This document shows positions 41,745 to 49,745 of a stretch of DNA of 50,561 nucleotides, piece by piece; positions within the stretch are counted from its first letter, which is position 1; the number at the start of each line of letters is the position of its first letter. A program made the translations under genes and the position numbers. The notes beneath the pieces were generated by a model, which saw only the letters and a list, made by a program, of their open reading frames with translations, was not told where the DNA came from and did no database searches. Source of the stretch: Rifleibacterium sp035352635 (GTDB taxonomy: Bacteria > Muiribacteriota > Ozemobacteria > Ozemobacterales > Ozemobacteraceae). The stretch lies in assembly GCA_035352635.1 (NCBI GenBank), contig DAOPYA010000023.1:1-50561 (forward strand), written 5' to 3'.

Positions 41745-44151
41745 TATCCCTGCCAAAGATCTTAAATATGTCGGCAAAGATGTTGAACGCATCGATGTCG
41801 TCGAAAAACTCACAGGCCAGGCACTCTACACCGCAGACTATGAATTTGCCGGCATGTTGCATGGCAAGGTACTGCGCAGCCCTCATGCCAAGGCCCGCAT
41901 TAAAAAGATCGATGTCAGCAAGGCCAGGCGCCTGACGGGCGTTCATGCCGTTCTGACCGGCAACGATCTTGATTACCGTGTTGGCCTTTATCTCGTCGAT
42001 AAATACATTCTGGCCCGCGATACCATCAGGCATTTCGGCGAAGCCGTGGCGGCCGTGGCGGCCGAAACCCCTGCCATTGCACAGCAGGCTCTCGATCTCA
42101 TCGAAATCGAATACGAAGTGCTGACGCCTTTTCTTGATCCGAAGCAGGTTTTCGATAAAAAGGCACCGCTGGTTCACCCCGATCTTGGCAAATACAGCTA
42201 TGTTGAAGCTGTTTTTACCCCGGTTCCGGGCACCAACATCGCTAACCACACCAAGCTGCGCAAGGGCGATGTCGATAAGGGCTTTAAAGAAGCAGATTTC
42301 GTTTTTGAACGTGAATACACCAATCCGAACGTTCAGCACGTACCAATGGAAACCCACATTGCCGTTGGCAAATGGGACGCCGGCGACCGCATAACCATTC
42401 ACACTTCGGCCCAGTCGCCCTTTACGGTGCGCAATCTTTTTGCCCTGTCATTCAAAATTCCGCACTGCAATATCAGGGTAATCACCCCTTATCTTGGCGG
42501 TGGTTTTGGCGGCAAAGCCGGCATTCATCTTGAACCCATCTGCTGCTGCCTTTCGAAGGTTGCCGGTGGGCGACCGGTTCGTATTCAGGCTACCCGCGAA
42601 GAAGAATTCAGTTTATTGCCCTGCCGCTCAGGTCTTATCTACAACATCAAGACCGGCGTCAAGAAAAACGGCAAAATCGTGGCCCAGAAAATGACCATGT
42701 ATTGGGATGCCGGAGCTTATGCTGATTACGCGGTCAACGTGACCCGCGCCTCAGGGTTCTCGGCATCAGGGCCTTATGAAATCGAAAACGCCTGGGTTGA
42801 CGCCTATACCGTTTATACCAATAAGCCTTTTGGCACTGCCTATCGTGGTTTCGGCCATGTTGAGTTCAGCTGGGGCATGGAACGGCAGATGAACTACGTT
42901 GCGCAGCAGCTCGGCATCGATCCGTTGCAGTTCCGCAAACTCAATGCTCTCAAGGCTGGCTCGAAGACCCTTACTGGCGAAGAAGTCGTTGAAAATACCG
43001 GCAACGTCACCAAGTGCCTTGATGCGGTTGCAAAGTCGATCAATTACGGCAAACTGACCCCAGCCGAACTGGCCCGCCAGAAGAAAACCGGCATGAAAAT
43101 TGGCAAATCAGTGGCCGCCCTGCAGAAAGCTCCAGCCATGCCGCCATTCACCGGCACTGTCATGATTCTCAAGCTGAACGAAGATGGTACAGTTACCGGC
43201 AGTCATTCGCTGACCGATTACGGAATGGGCACCTATACTTCTCTGGCCCAGATTATCGCTGAAGTTTTGCGTTGGCCAGTTGAGCGGGTTCGCCTGCCCA
43301 TCGAAAACGATACTGACCGCGACCCCTATGACTGGCAGACTGTAGCCTCAAAGGGCTTGCTTCTCTCTGGCAATGCCTCGATTCTGGCGGCCCAGGACCT
43401 GCTCGACAAATGTTACGAAGTTGCTGCCCAGGCTCTCAGAGCGCAGAAGTGCGACCTCGATCATGATGCCGACAAGGTTTTTGTCAAGCATCACCCGAAA
43501 AGCTTCGTCACTTACCAGCAGATGGCTGTTGGCTATGCTTTTCCGAACGGCAACGCCATCTGTGGCCCAATTGTCGGCATCGGCCGCTATATTGCCCAGG
43601 GCCTGACCAACCTCAACAAGGAAAACGGTCAGGGCAACCCTGCCCTTGACTGGACTTTTGGCGCTCATGGCCTGATTGTTGAAGTCAACGAAAAAACCGG
43701 TGCCTACAACGTCATAAAAGTCGCTTCGGCCTACGATGTCGGTCGGGTCATCAACGAAGGTTCGGTGCGTGGTCAGGCGATCGGTGGCATGCTGCAGGGC
43801 CTTGGCACAGCCATGTGCGAAGGCTATATATACAATGATAAAGGCCAGTTGCTGAACCCGTCGTTCACCGATAATAAGATTCCGACAAGTCTCGATATTC
43901 CTGAAGAAATCGACTGTATTGCCATCGAAACCCCACAGATCGACGGGCCATTCGGGGCACGCGGCGTTGGTGAGCACTCGATGATTGCTGTGTGCGGTGC
44001 TCTCGGCAACGCTATCGAGCAGGCGGTCGGTGCAGATCTCATCCACATGCCGATCCGTCAGGAAGACGTCTGGAAAGCCCTGAATAGACGGGTTCCCGTT
44101 AAAAAAGCTGCTGTGAAGGCAAAGTCAACGGTTAAGCAGGCTAAAAAGTAA
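41734..44151 (+). CDS. Molybdenum hydroxylase large (Mo-cofactor) subunit, 805 aa
   Basis: The start is GTG 41734 behind AGGAGG (41719-41724). The protein carries the Mo-pterin binding segments GGGFGGK (255-261), AYRGFGHVEFSWGME and the catalytic glutamate in GVGEHS (E747). These match the xanthine/purine/aldehyde hydroxylase family, in which a molybdenum centre hydroxylates a heterocycle or aldehyde. Substrate residues cannot be assigned by eye, so xanthine dehydrogenase is only one option (nicotinate, purine or CO dehydrogenase-like enzymes are others). The C-terminus is Lys/Val-rich. No XdhC-type cofactor-insertion protein is in the window. Confidence 0.95.
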   Translation: MLHNIPAKDLKYVGKDVERIDVVEKLTGQALYTADYEFAGMLHGKVLRSPHAKARIKKIDVSKARRLTGVHAVLTGNDLDYRVGLYLVDKYILARDTIRHFGEAVAAVAAETPAIAQQALDLIEIEYEVLTPFLDPKQVFDKKAPLVHPDLGKYSYVEAVFTPVPGTNIANHTKLRKGDVDKGFKEADFVFEREYTNPNVQHVPMETHIAVGKWDAGDRITIHTSAQSPFTVRNLFALSFKIPHCNIRVITPYLGGGFGGKAGIHLEPICCCLSKVAGGRPVRIQATREEEFSLLPCRSGLIYNIKTGVKKNGKIVAQKMTMYWDAGAYADYAVNVTRASGFSASGPYEIENAWVDAYTVYTNKPFGTAYRGFGHVEFSWGMERQMNYVAQQLGIDPLQFRKLNALKAGSKTLTGEEVVENTGNVTKCLDAVAKSINYGKLTPAELARQKKTGMKIGKSVAALQKAPAMPPFTGTVMILKLNEDGTVTGSHSLTDYGMGTYTSLAQIIAEVLRWPVERVRLPIENDTDRDPYDWQTVASKGLLLSGNASILAAQDLLDKCYEVAAQALRAQKCDLDHDADKVFVKHHPKSFVTYQQMAVGYAFPNGNAICGPIVGIGRYIAQGLTNLNKENGQGNPALDWTFGAHGLIVEVNEKTGAYNVIKVASAYDVGRVINEGSVRGQAIGGMLQGLGTAMCEGYIYNDKGQLLNPSFTDNKIPTSLDIPEEIDCIAIETPQIDGPFGARGVGEHSMIAVCGALGNAIEQAVGADLIHMPIRQEDVWKALNRRVPVKKAAVKAKSTVKQAKK

Positions 44152-44188
44152 CCGTTCCCCAGAGCCGTAACCACCAGTTGCTGCTGAC

Positions 44189-44222
44189 AATGGCTGTTTC
44201 GCAAATCTGCGAAACAGCCATT
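44189..44222 (+). terminator. Hairpin terminator after the molybdenum hydroxylase operon
   Basis: AATGGCTGTTTCGCA-AATC-TGCGAAACAGCCATT is a perfect 15-bp stem, followed by TTA on the plus strand. It lies 37 bp past the operon stop. Flanking T content is low, but the stem is strong. Confidence 0.75.
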
Positions 44223-44358
44223 TTATCAGAGCTACCGCCAATTTTTGTCAGACCTGGCAAGAAATTTTTCTGCACCTGGTGTAAAATAGTTCGCTGGATT
44301 TTATTCAGATTGTCATATAGAGGTGCCTGCTGTTTGATTCTTACAGAGGCAGAAAGCC

Positions 44359-46332
44359 ATGGTAATAAGCGATGGGCGTCGAAAGATCGTGAACAGGCAT
44401 AAATTATGGGGAAAGCTCTACCTGCTCGTTCTTCTCTGGGTGGTTTTTCTGATTATCGCAGCCCAGGAAGGCCGTTTTCTAGGTCATGAAATGCAGCCGG
44501 CCACTGATACTGCTGCAGATAAGGGTGCATTCAGTATTGAAGAGGCTGCCAGTCTGCTGCCAGGTGCCGTGCGGCTCCAATATCTTTCAGTCGATGAGGC
44601 AACGGTTTTTGACCAGGCTGACAAACCGCTCGGGCGACTGCTGCATACTCAGCCCCAGGCCAGGCACATCATCGGGTATGGCTCGTGGCTGCCGATTATC
44701 ATAGGCCTTGATAAAAGTGACCAGGTGGTTGGGCTGCTGCTGCAGAAAAATAGCGAAACGCCGGGTTTCGTTAAAAGGCTCGATCATGCCGGCCTGTTTG
44801 CGTCCTGGAACGGAAAAATTGCCAGTGAAGCCGTCAATCTGCAGGTCGATGCAGTTTCGCGGGCCACAATGACCAGCCGCGCCACCATTGACAGCGTCAG
44901 GCTGAGGCTGGCAAAGTATCAGGAGCTTGAAGCCCTGAGAAGTCAGACTGATTATCGGGCTCTGGCCGGTGAAATTCTTGCCTGGGCTTTTCTTCTGGCG
45001 GCAATTTCAGGTTGTTTCGCGCCTGCCTGGCTCGGTCGCTACCGAAAAACCTTTCTGGTGCTGGCTATCGCCATACCCGGTTTTATTCTTGGGCGATTCT
45101 TTTCTTTAGAGCTGCTGCATAACTGGGTAATTAATGGCATTCCATTGGCAAATCAGCTTTTTATGGTAGTTGTAGTGGCTTTTGCAGTATTGGTGCCATT
45201 TTTCAGCGGTCGGCCATGGTATTGCACCTGGTATTGCCCCTATGGAGCCGCCCAGGAACTTCTTGGTTCCTGCTGTTCCCGAAAAATTGAAATCAGCGGC
45301 TTGAAGGCAAAACTGCTGGGTTATCTCAGGCCGACAATTCTTGCGGTTATCTCTCTGGCACTGATCGTCGGCCTGAAGTTTTCGTTGAACAGTGTCGAGC
45401 CTTTTTCGGCTTTTCTTTTGAACTCAGCTGCAACCTCGGTCATTGTTATGGCACTTGTTTTTCTGGGCCTGTCGTTGATTATCCGCCGGCCCTGGTGTAA
45501 TTATTGCTGCCCGAGCGGGCAGCTTGTCGAAATGCTGCGGGTCGGCATCGCCGATCAGAATGAAATGACAGCGGGCAAGGAGGCTCGAGAAATGAAAATT
45601 CATGCGGTTTTGAACGTTTTGCTTGCCGTGGCAATCATTATATTGCTGATGTCTCCCTCTCGAATTGGCAATAATGGTGATTCTCTGTCTGAAAAAGTTA
45701 AGAACGAAGGGGCCGAAATGACAAAAACAATTGATACTGCTGCGCTGAAAACTGCTCAGCCAGTTGCTTCTGACAGCCTGAACCCGACTTTAACCACTAT
45801 TTATCAGCGCAAGAGCGTCAGAAATTTCACCGGCGCTGAAGTCAGTCGTGATGTTCTTACCGAGCTGGTTAAGGCCGGTATGGCGGCTCCGACCGCCCGT
45901 AACCGTCAGCCATGGCAATTTGTGGTCGTCAATGATCGGGCTGCCCTGAACGCCCTGGCCGAAAAGCTTCCCTACGCAAAAATGCTGGCAAGCTCTGCTG
46001 CGGCAATTGTGGTGTGTGGCGACCTGGCTATCGCCCGAGCCGGCGATTCAGAGAGCATGTGGATGCTCGACTGCTCTGCCGCCACCCAGAATATTCTGCT
46101 GGCCGCCGAAAGTATGGGCCTTGGAGCTGTCTGGACCGCTGCTTACCCTTATGCTGAGCGTATCGCGGCCGTCAATTCGGTATTGCTGCTTCCAGAACAT
46201 GTGGTGCCGCTTTGCGTGATACCGGTAGGCCGGCCGGCTGGCGTTGACCAGCCAAAAGACAAGTGGAAGCCCGAGCGTCTGCATTGGAATACTTTTGCTT
46301 CTTCTAGCAGTGATCTTGGTGGGAGCCGCTAA
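44359..46332 (+). CDS. Fusion of FMN-binding domain, polyferredoxin-type membrane domain and nitroreductase, 657 aa
   Basis: An N-terminal span (about 17-36) is followed by an extracytoplasmic FMN-binding domain of the NosR/RnfG type. Candidate flavinylation motifs read SRAT at 167-170 and 173-176, where SGAT is canonical. A multi-spanning part (about 205-430) holds two 4Fe-4S cysteine motifs of the NapH/NosR class: C289-x3-C293P with C305/C306, and C380-x2-C383-C384P. The last 180 residues form a nitroreductase-fold domain (YQRKSVRNF, AAPTARNRQPWQFVVV, and the MGLGAVWTAAYP block). Electrons could pass from a membrane chain through FMN/Fe-S to a nitroreductase. The fusion is seamless in one frame, though a GGGGCC-ATG near 45718 could start a separate product. 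Confidence 0.85.
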   Translation: MVISDGRRKIVNRHKLWGKLYLLVLLWVVFLIIAAQEGRFLGHEMQPATDTAADKGAFSIEEAASLLPGAVRLQYLSVDEATVFDQADKPLGRLLHTQPQARHIIGYGSWLPIIIGLDKSDQVVGLLLQKNSETPGFVKRLDHAGLFASWNGKIASEAVNLQVDAVSRATMTSRATIDSVRLRLAKYQELEALRSQTDYRALAGEILAWAFLLAAISGCFAPAWLGRYRKTFLVLAIAIPGFILGRFFSLELLHNWVINGIPLANQLFMVVVVAFAVLVPFFSGRPWYCTWYCPYGAAQELLGSCCSRKIEISGLKAKLLGYLRPTILAVISLALIVGLKFSLNSVEPFSAFLLNSAATSVIVMALVFLGLSLIIRRPWCNYCCPSGQLVEMLRVGIADQNEMTAGKEAREMKIHAVLNVLLAVAIIILLMSPSRIGNNGDSLSEKVKNEGAEMTKTIDTAALKTAQPVASDSLNPTLTTIYQRKSVRNFTGAEVSRDVLTELVKAGMAAPTARNRQPWQFVVVNDRAALNALAEKLPYAKMLASSAAAIVVCGDLAIARAGDSESMWMLDCSAATQNILLAAESMGLGAVWTAAYPYAERIAAVNSVLLLPEHVVPLCVIPVGRPAGVDQPKDKWKPERLHWNTFASSSSDLGGSR

Positions 46333-46408
46333 AAAAAACAGGCTGGAAAAATTGGAATGTGGTAAAATTTTTTGTTATTAAAAACATCAACAATTGGAGC
46401 ACCCGTTT

Positions 46409-46735
46409 ATGACCTTTCTAAAAGAGACTCATGATCAGGCTGAAGTGGTTAAGGTCACTGGCAGCATTTTTTTTGACGCGGTTCAAGAGTTCGACACTGC
46501 CATTCAGGAAGCTGAAAATTCTGGCAAAAAGAAAATAATCATCGACCTGACAGGAGTTGAAATGGTTTGCAGTTCGGCGATTACCACCCTTGTCAAACAC
46601 CACATGAGCCTGCAGGCCAAAGGCAGCAAACTTTACATCGCAGGCTGTAACCCCTCAGTCAGAAAGATTCTTCAACTCCTCGGCCTCGACAAGTTGATGG
46701 GAATCGTTGACAGCGTTCAGTCTGCCCTGCAGTGA
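46409..46735 (+). CDS. STAS-domain anti-sigma factor antagonist, 108 aa
   Basis: A single STAS domain of the SpoIIAA/RsbV type. The phosphorylation-site helix reads VEMVCSSAITTL: the usual DSSG is CSSA, keeping a Ser that can be phosphorylated. The rest (KIIIDLTGV, VRKILQLLGLDKLMGIV) is canonical. Such proteins bind anti-sigma factors and are controlled by PP2C phosphatases. GGAG at 46396-46399 supports the start; the upstream frame is not used. It starts a run of four closely spaced genes that ends with an intact PP2C. Confidence 0.9.
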   Translation: MTFLKETHDQAEVVKVTGSIFFDAVQEFDTAIQEAENSGKKKIIIDLTGVEMVCSSAITTLVKHHMSLQAKGSKLYIAGCNPSVRKILQLLGLDKLMGIVDSVQSALQ

Positions 46736-46750
46736 AGGGGCGCTAAAAAT

Positions 46751-47941
46751 ATGCTAGCAATTAAAGACCTTACTACTTCTGACCTTGAATTAATTTCCCG
46801 TCATCTGCTTACAAAAGAATTCGAACGGGGCAGCGTAATTTACAATGCTGGCGAGAAGGCCAATTCAATGTATTTCGTTGAAACCGGCAGTCTGAAAATC
46901 GTTAACCGCAAGGCAAAAGACGGCCAAGATGATGTACTGCTCGGCGTTGTTAAGCCCGGTGGGTTCTGTGGTGAAACAGCCATGCTCGGCGAAGAGTCTT
47001 TTTATGAAGACACGGTTGTCGCCATGGAAAAATCAGTTATACTTGAACTTACCAAGGAAGCGATGCAGAAGGTCATGCTGAGTTCAATGACGGCGGGCAC
47101 CAAGCTGTTGCTCGGCATCAGTCGCAATATTCGCGAAGCCATTTCCATGCCGATGGCTCAGGAAACCGCGAAAATTCTTGCTTTCATGTCCCCAAAAGAC
47201 GGCAGAGGAAGAACCACCATGGCGGTTCATCTGGCATGGTATCTCGCAAAGATGGGCAAGCGCGTGATTTTCATCGACGGCGATCTGCAACTCGGTGATG
47301 CATGCGTGCATCTCGGCTTGAACAGCCAGCCACACATGGCCCGCATGATTCAGAATGAAGAGCGTCTGGTTTTCGACAGCATTCGAAAATACATGCAGGT
47401 TTCGCGCAATGTTAATCTTCTTGCCTGCCCATCTCAGCCCCAGGAAGCTGAGTTTATTTCGCGTTCAAATCTGAATCAGGTTATTCAGGAATGCGCACGT
47501 AATTGCGATTACCTGATTATTGATGTGCCCAGTCACATCGATGATATATCGATTCTGTTATGGGACGTCGCCGATCAGATGATTTTCGTAACCATGGGTA
47601 ATATTTCTGCCATGTCACGCCTTAAAAGGCTGTTGGCGACCCTTGAGAGACTTAACTACCCACCCGAAAAATTCTTCTGCATTCTTAACCAGTATGAGGC
47701 AGACCAGGCTGATTATCTGGCCAATTACCGCAAACTGATGCCTTATAAGTGGAATACGGTTGCTCAGGCGGTCAAGCCTTTTCATGAGGCTGAACTTCGT
47801 GGCATTCCGATCTGGGAAGTAGATTCGTCGTGCGAAGCCGCCAAAGATATTCAGAACTTCTGTGCGCAGATCGCGGGCCGGCCGCCGACCACCGAAAAGG
47901 GTGGAATCTTCAGCCGCATCAAGTCAATATTTGCCGGCTGA
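46751..47941 (+). CDS. Cyclic-nucleotide-binding domain fused to a MinD/CpaE-like ATPase, 396 aa
   Basis: Residues 1-125 form a cNMP-binding (CRP-like) fold with a GFCGETAML phosphate-cassette segment (71-79), lacking a DNA-binding domain. Residues 140-396 are a ParA/MinD-type NTPase. The deviant Walker A reads KDGRGRTT (149-156): the signature Lys at the start is kept, but the usual catalytic-loop Lys is Arg154. The switch segment FIDGDLQLGD and the later VPSHIDD region fit a MinD/CpaE/FleN-like fold. Gene order links it to STAS and PP2C genes. It may tether or place a signalling complex. ATP hydrolysis is doubtful because of Arg154. Confidence 0.85.
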   Translation: MLAIKDLTTSDLELISRHLLTKEFERGSVIYNAGEKANSMYFVETGSLKIVNRKAKDGQDDVLLGVVKPGGFCGETAMLGEESFYEDTVVAMEKSVILELTKEAMQKVMLSSMTAGTKLLLGISRNIREAISMPMAQETAKILAFMSPKDGRGRTTMAVHLAWYLAKMGKRVIFIDGDLQLGDACVHLGLNSQPHMARMIQNEERLVFDSIRKYMQVSRNVNLLACPSQPQEAEFISRSNLNQVIQECARNCDYLIIDVPSHIDDISILLWDVADQMIFVTMGNISAMSRLKRLLATLERLNYPPEKFFCILNQYEADQADYLANYRKLMPYKWNTVAQAVKPFHEAELRGIPIWEVDSSCEAAKDIQNFCAQIAGRPPTTEKGGIFSRIKSIFAG

Positions 47942-47965
47942 TGCCGTGCCAACAACGAGGGAAAC

Positions 47966-48793
47966 ATGGACAGTTTTAACCTGAAGAATGATTCAGTGGA
48001 TTTTGACCGGGCTGTTAGTCTTGGCAATGGTGTCTGGTGGGTCGGGTTTCAAGACCGTGAATCAGGGCTGCGCTGCAACCCATACCTGATTGTCGAAGGT
48101 GATGAGGCGATTCTGCTCGATGGCGGCAGTCGCCCTGATTTCCCTGTGGTCATGATGAAAATTCTTGAGACCGGCCTTAATCCAAGAAATATTTCTGCTC
48201 TGATCTACGATCATTTTGATCCTGACCTGTGTGGCAGTATTCCGAATCTTGAAGAGATGATTGCTAACCCTGATCTGAAGGTTATTTCAGCAGATATAAG
48301 CAAGATGTTTCTGCATCATTACGGCTCAAAATCACAGTTCGCATCGATCAGCAAGCTTGATTACAAGTTCGTTTTTAAAACCGGCAGAGAGCTTGAATTT
48401 ATTCCGGTGCCGCATTGTCACAGCCCGGGCAGCTTCGTGGTTTTTGACCCCCTCGCCCGTATTCTCTTTTCAAGCGATCTTTTTGGAACCTACGACAAGA
48501 CGTGGCGACTTTTTCTCGGTCTGCCAGAAGGCTGTAAACAGTGTGATCCATGCCGGCAGTGCCAGAAAAACGAGCTCAGCTGCCAGATTGAAGGCTATCT
48601 TGCTTTTCATCGAACGATTATGCCATGCAGCAAGGCAGTTCATCTGGCCATGGCCCGGCTCAAGACCTTGCCATTCGAAATAGTTGCCTCACAGCATGGC
48701 AGCATTCTTGATCGTGGCTCGGCTCAGGTTCTCATTCGCGAACTTGAGCGAACTGACGATATCGGCATCGATCAATTCGAATCGTTGAAGTGA
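47966..48793 (+). CDS. Diiron-type metallo-beta-lactamase-fold protein with a cysteine cluster, 275 aa
   Basis: The fold resembles the ODP domain of flavodiiron proteins. Diiron ligands can be placed at H83, D85 (a Glu in the family), D87, H152 (HCHSPGS), D171 (SSDLFG) and H244 (ASQHG). The HxExDH last His is Leu88. Between the last ligands a Cys-rich insert reads C190-x2-C193-x2-C196-x2-C199-x6-C206, which could bind a 4Fe-4S cluster or zinc. There is no flavodoxin domain, as in stand-alone ODP-type oxygen sensors. It is the third gene of the STAS - cNMP/MinD - this - PP2C run, with spacing of 24 and 7 bp. Oxygen, NO or redox sensing is the natural inference. Confidence 0.8.
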   Translation: MDSFNLKNDSVDFDRAVSLGNGVWWVGFQDRESGLRCNPYLIVEGDEAILLDGGSRPDFPVVMMKILETGLNPRNISALIYDHFDPDLCGSIPNLEEMIANPDLKVISADISKMFLHHYGSKSQFASISKLDYKFVFKTGRELEFIPVPHCHSPGSFVVFDPLARILFSSDLFGTYDKTWRLFLGLPEGCKQCDPCRQCQKNELSCQIEGYLAFHRTIMPCSKAVHLAMARLKTLPFEIVASQHGSILDRGSAQVLIRELERTDDIGIDQFESLK

Positions 48794-48800
48794 GGTCATA

Positions 48801-49742
48801 ATGAGATCAGCAAAACTTCCAGTTGCGGATGTCGGCAAACTGGCAGGCTCAGATGCAGATGACCGCGCTATCTGCAGTTATCTGCTTGATGTCTGGGCCG
48901 ATCTGCGTGATGTCGATACCAGTAACCAGCTCTTAAAAAATCTGATTCTGCGCTACGCCGATACCGAAAAGCAGGTTAGTCTGCTGAATGATGAACTTAA
49001 AAAGCGTCAGAATGCGATTCTTGAAGACCTGGCCGCCGCTGCCAGCATTCAAAAAACCTTGCTGCCTTCTGCCTTGCCACAATCTGAACTCGTCGAAGCC
49101 GCTTTTCAGTTCTTGCCCTGTGAACAGGTGGGCGGCGACCTGGTTAACCTGGTCAGGGTTGATGATAGCGCCTGGCCTGCGTGGGTGGTTGATGTGGCCG
49201 GGCACGGGGCACGAGCCGCGATGATAACCGTTGCGGTGGCACAGTTTCTGCAAACTTCGGTCAACGCGGGCTTTTACAAGCCAGTCGAAGTTATGCAGGC
49301 TCTCGACCGGGAATTTCCCTTCACCCGCTTCGGCAGCTTTTTTACCATAATCTACGGTCTGGTAGACCCTTACCGGCAGACATTTACCTATTGTAACTCC
49401 GGGCATCCGAACCCGGTATTGCTTCAGCCGGGGCAGGCCCCGGTCTTCGTCGAGGGCAACGGCCCGATGCTCGGTCTTGGCCTGCAAATGCCGTGGCCCG
49501 AGGTCACTATCGATTTTTCGGCCGGCCGCAGCATATTGCTTTACACCGACGGCCTTACCGAATGTGCCGATGCCAACGGCGTCATGTACGGCGAACCGAG
49601 GTTTCTTGAAATGCTGGCCCGCATGCAATATCAGTCAGCAGAGCATCTCTCAAAATCAATAATGCGGGAGATGCATTCTTTCATGGGTTCGGTTAAATTT
49701 CAGGATGATTTCACCTTTCTGGTGCTGAAAGCAAAGGTATAA
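48801..49742 (+). CDS. SpoIIE-type PP2C phosphatase with intact metal site, 313 aa
   Basis: An N-terminal helical region and coiled-coil linker (about 40-85) lead into a PP2C domain. All metal acids are present: D113 (VGGD), D131 (VDVAGHG), D250 (LYTDG) and D302/D303 (QDDFT). There is no membrane span, so it is soluble. Such phosphatases act on phosphorylated STAS proteins; the STAS protein at 46409-46735 is a plausible substrate. The neighbouring diiron protein is a plausible partner that senses the signal. It starts 7 bp after that gene; the ATG follows GAGGTC. Confidence 0.93.
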   Translation: MRSAKLPVADVGKLAGSDADDRAICSYLLDVWADLRDVDTSNQLLKNLILRYADTEKQVSLLNDELKKRQNAILEDLAAAASIQKTLLPSALPQSELVEAAFQFLPCEQVGGDLVNLVRVDDSAWPAWVVDVAGHGARAAMITVAVAQFLQTSVNAGFYKPVEVMQALDREFPFTRFGSFFTIIYGLVDPYRQTFTYCNSGHPNPVLLQPGQAPVFVEGNGPMLGLGLQMPWPEVTIDFSAGRSILLYTDGLTECADANGVMYGEPRFLEMLARMQYQSAEHLSKSIMREMHSFMGSVKFQDDFTFLVLKAKV

Positions 49743-49745
49743 ACC

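Noticed and set aside
41728..42402. Minus-strand frame of 224 codons opposite the Mo subunit gene
   Set aside because: Antisense shadow of a strongly supported gene; no ribosome site or family match.
48933..49628. Minus-strand frame of 231 codons opposite the PP2C gene
   Set aside because: Antisense of a gene with full PP2C motifs; no independent evidence.
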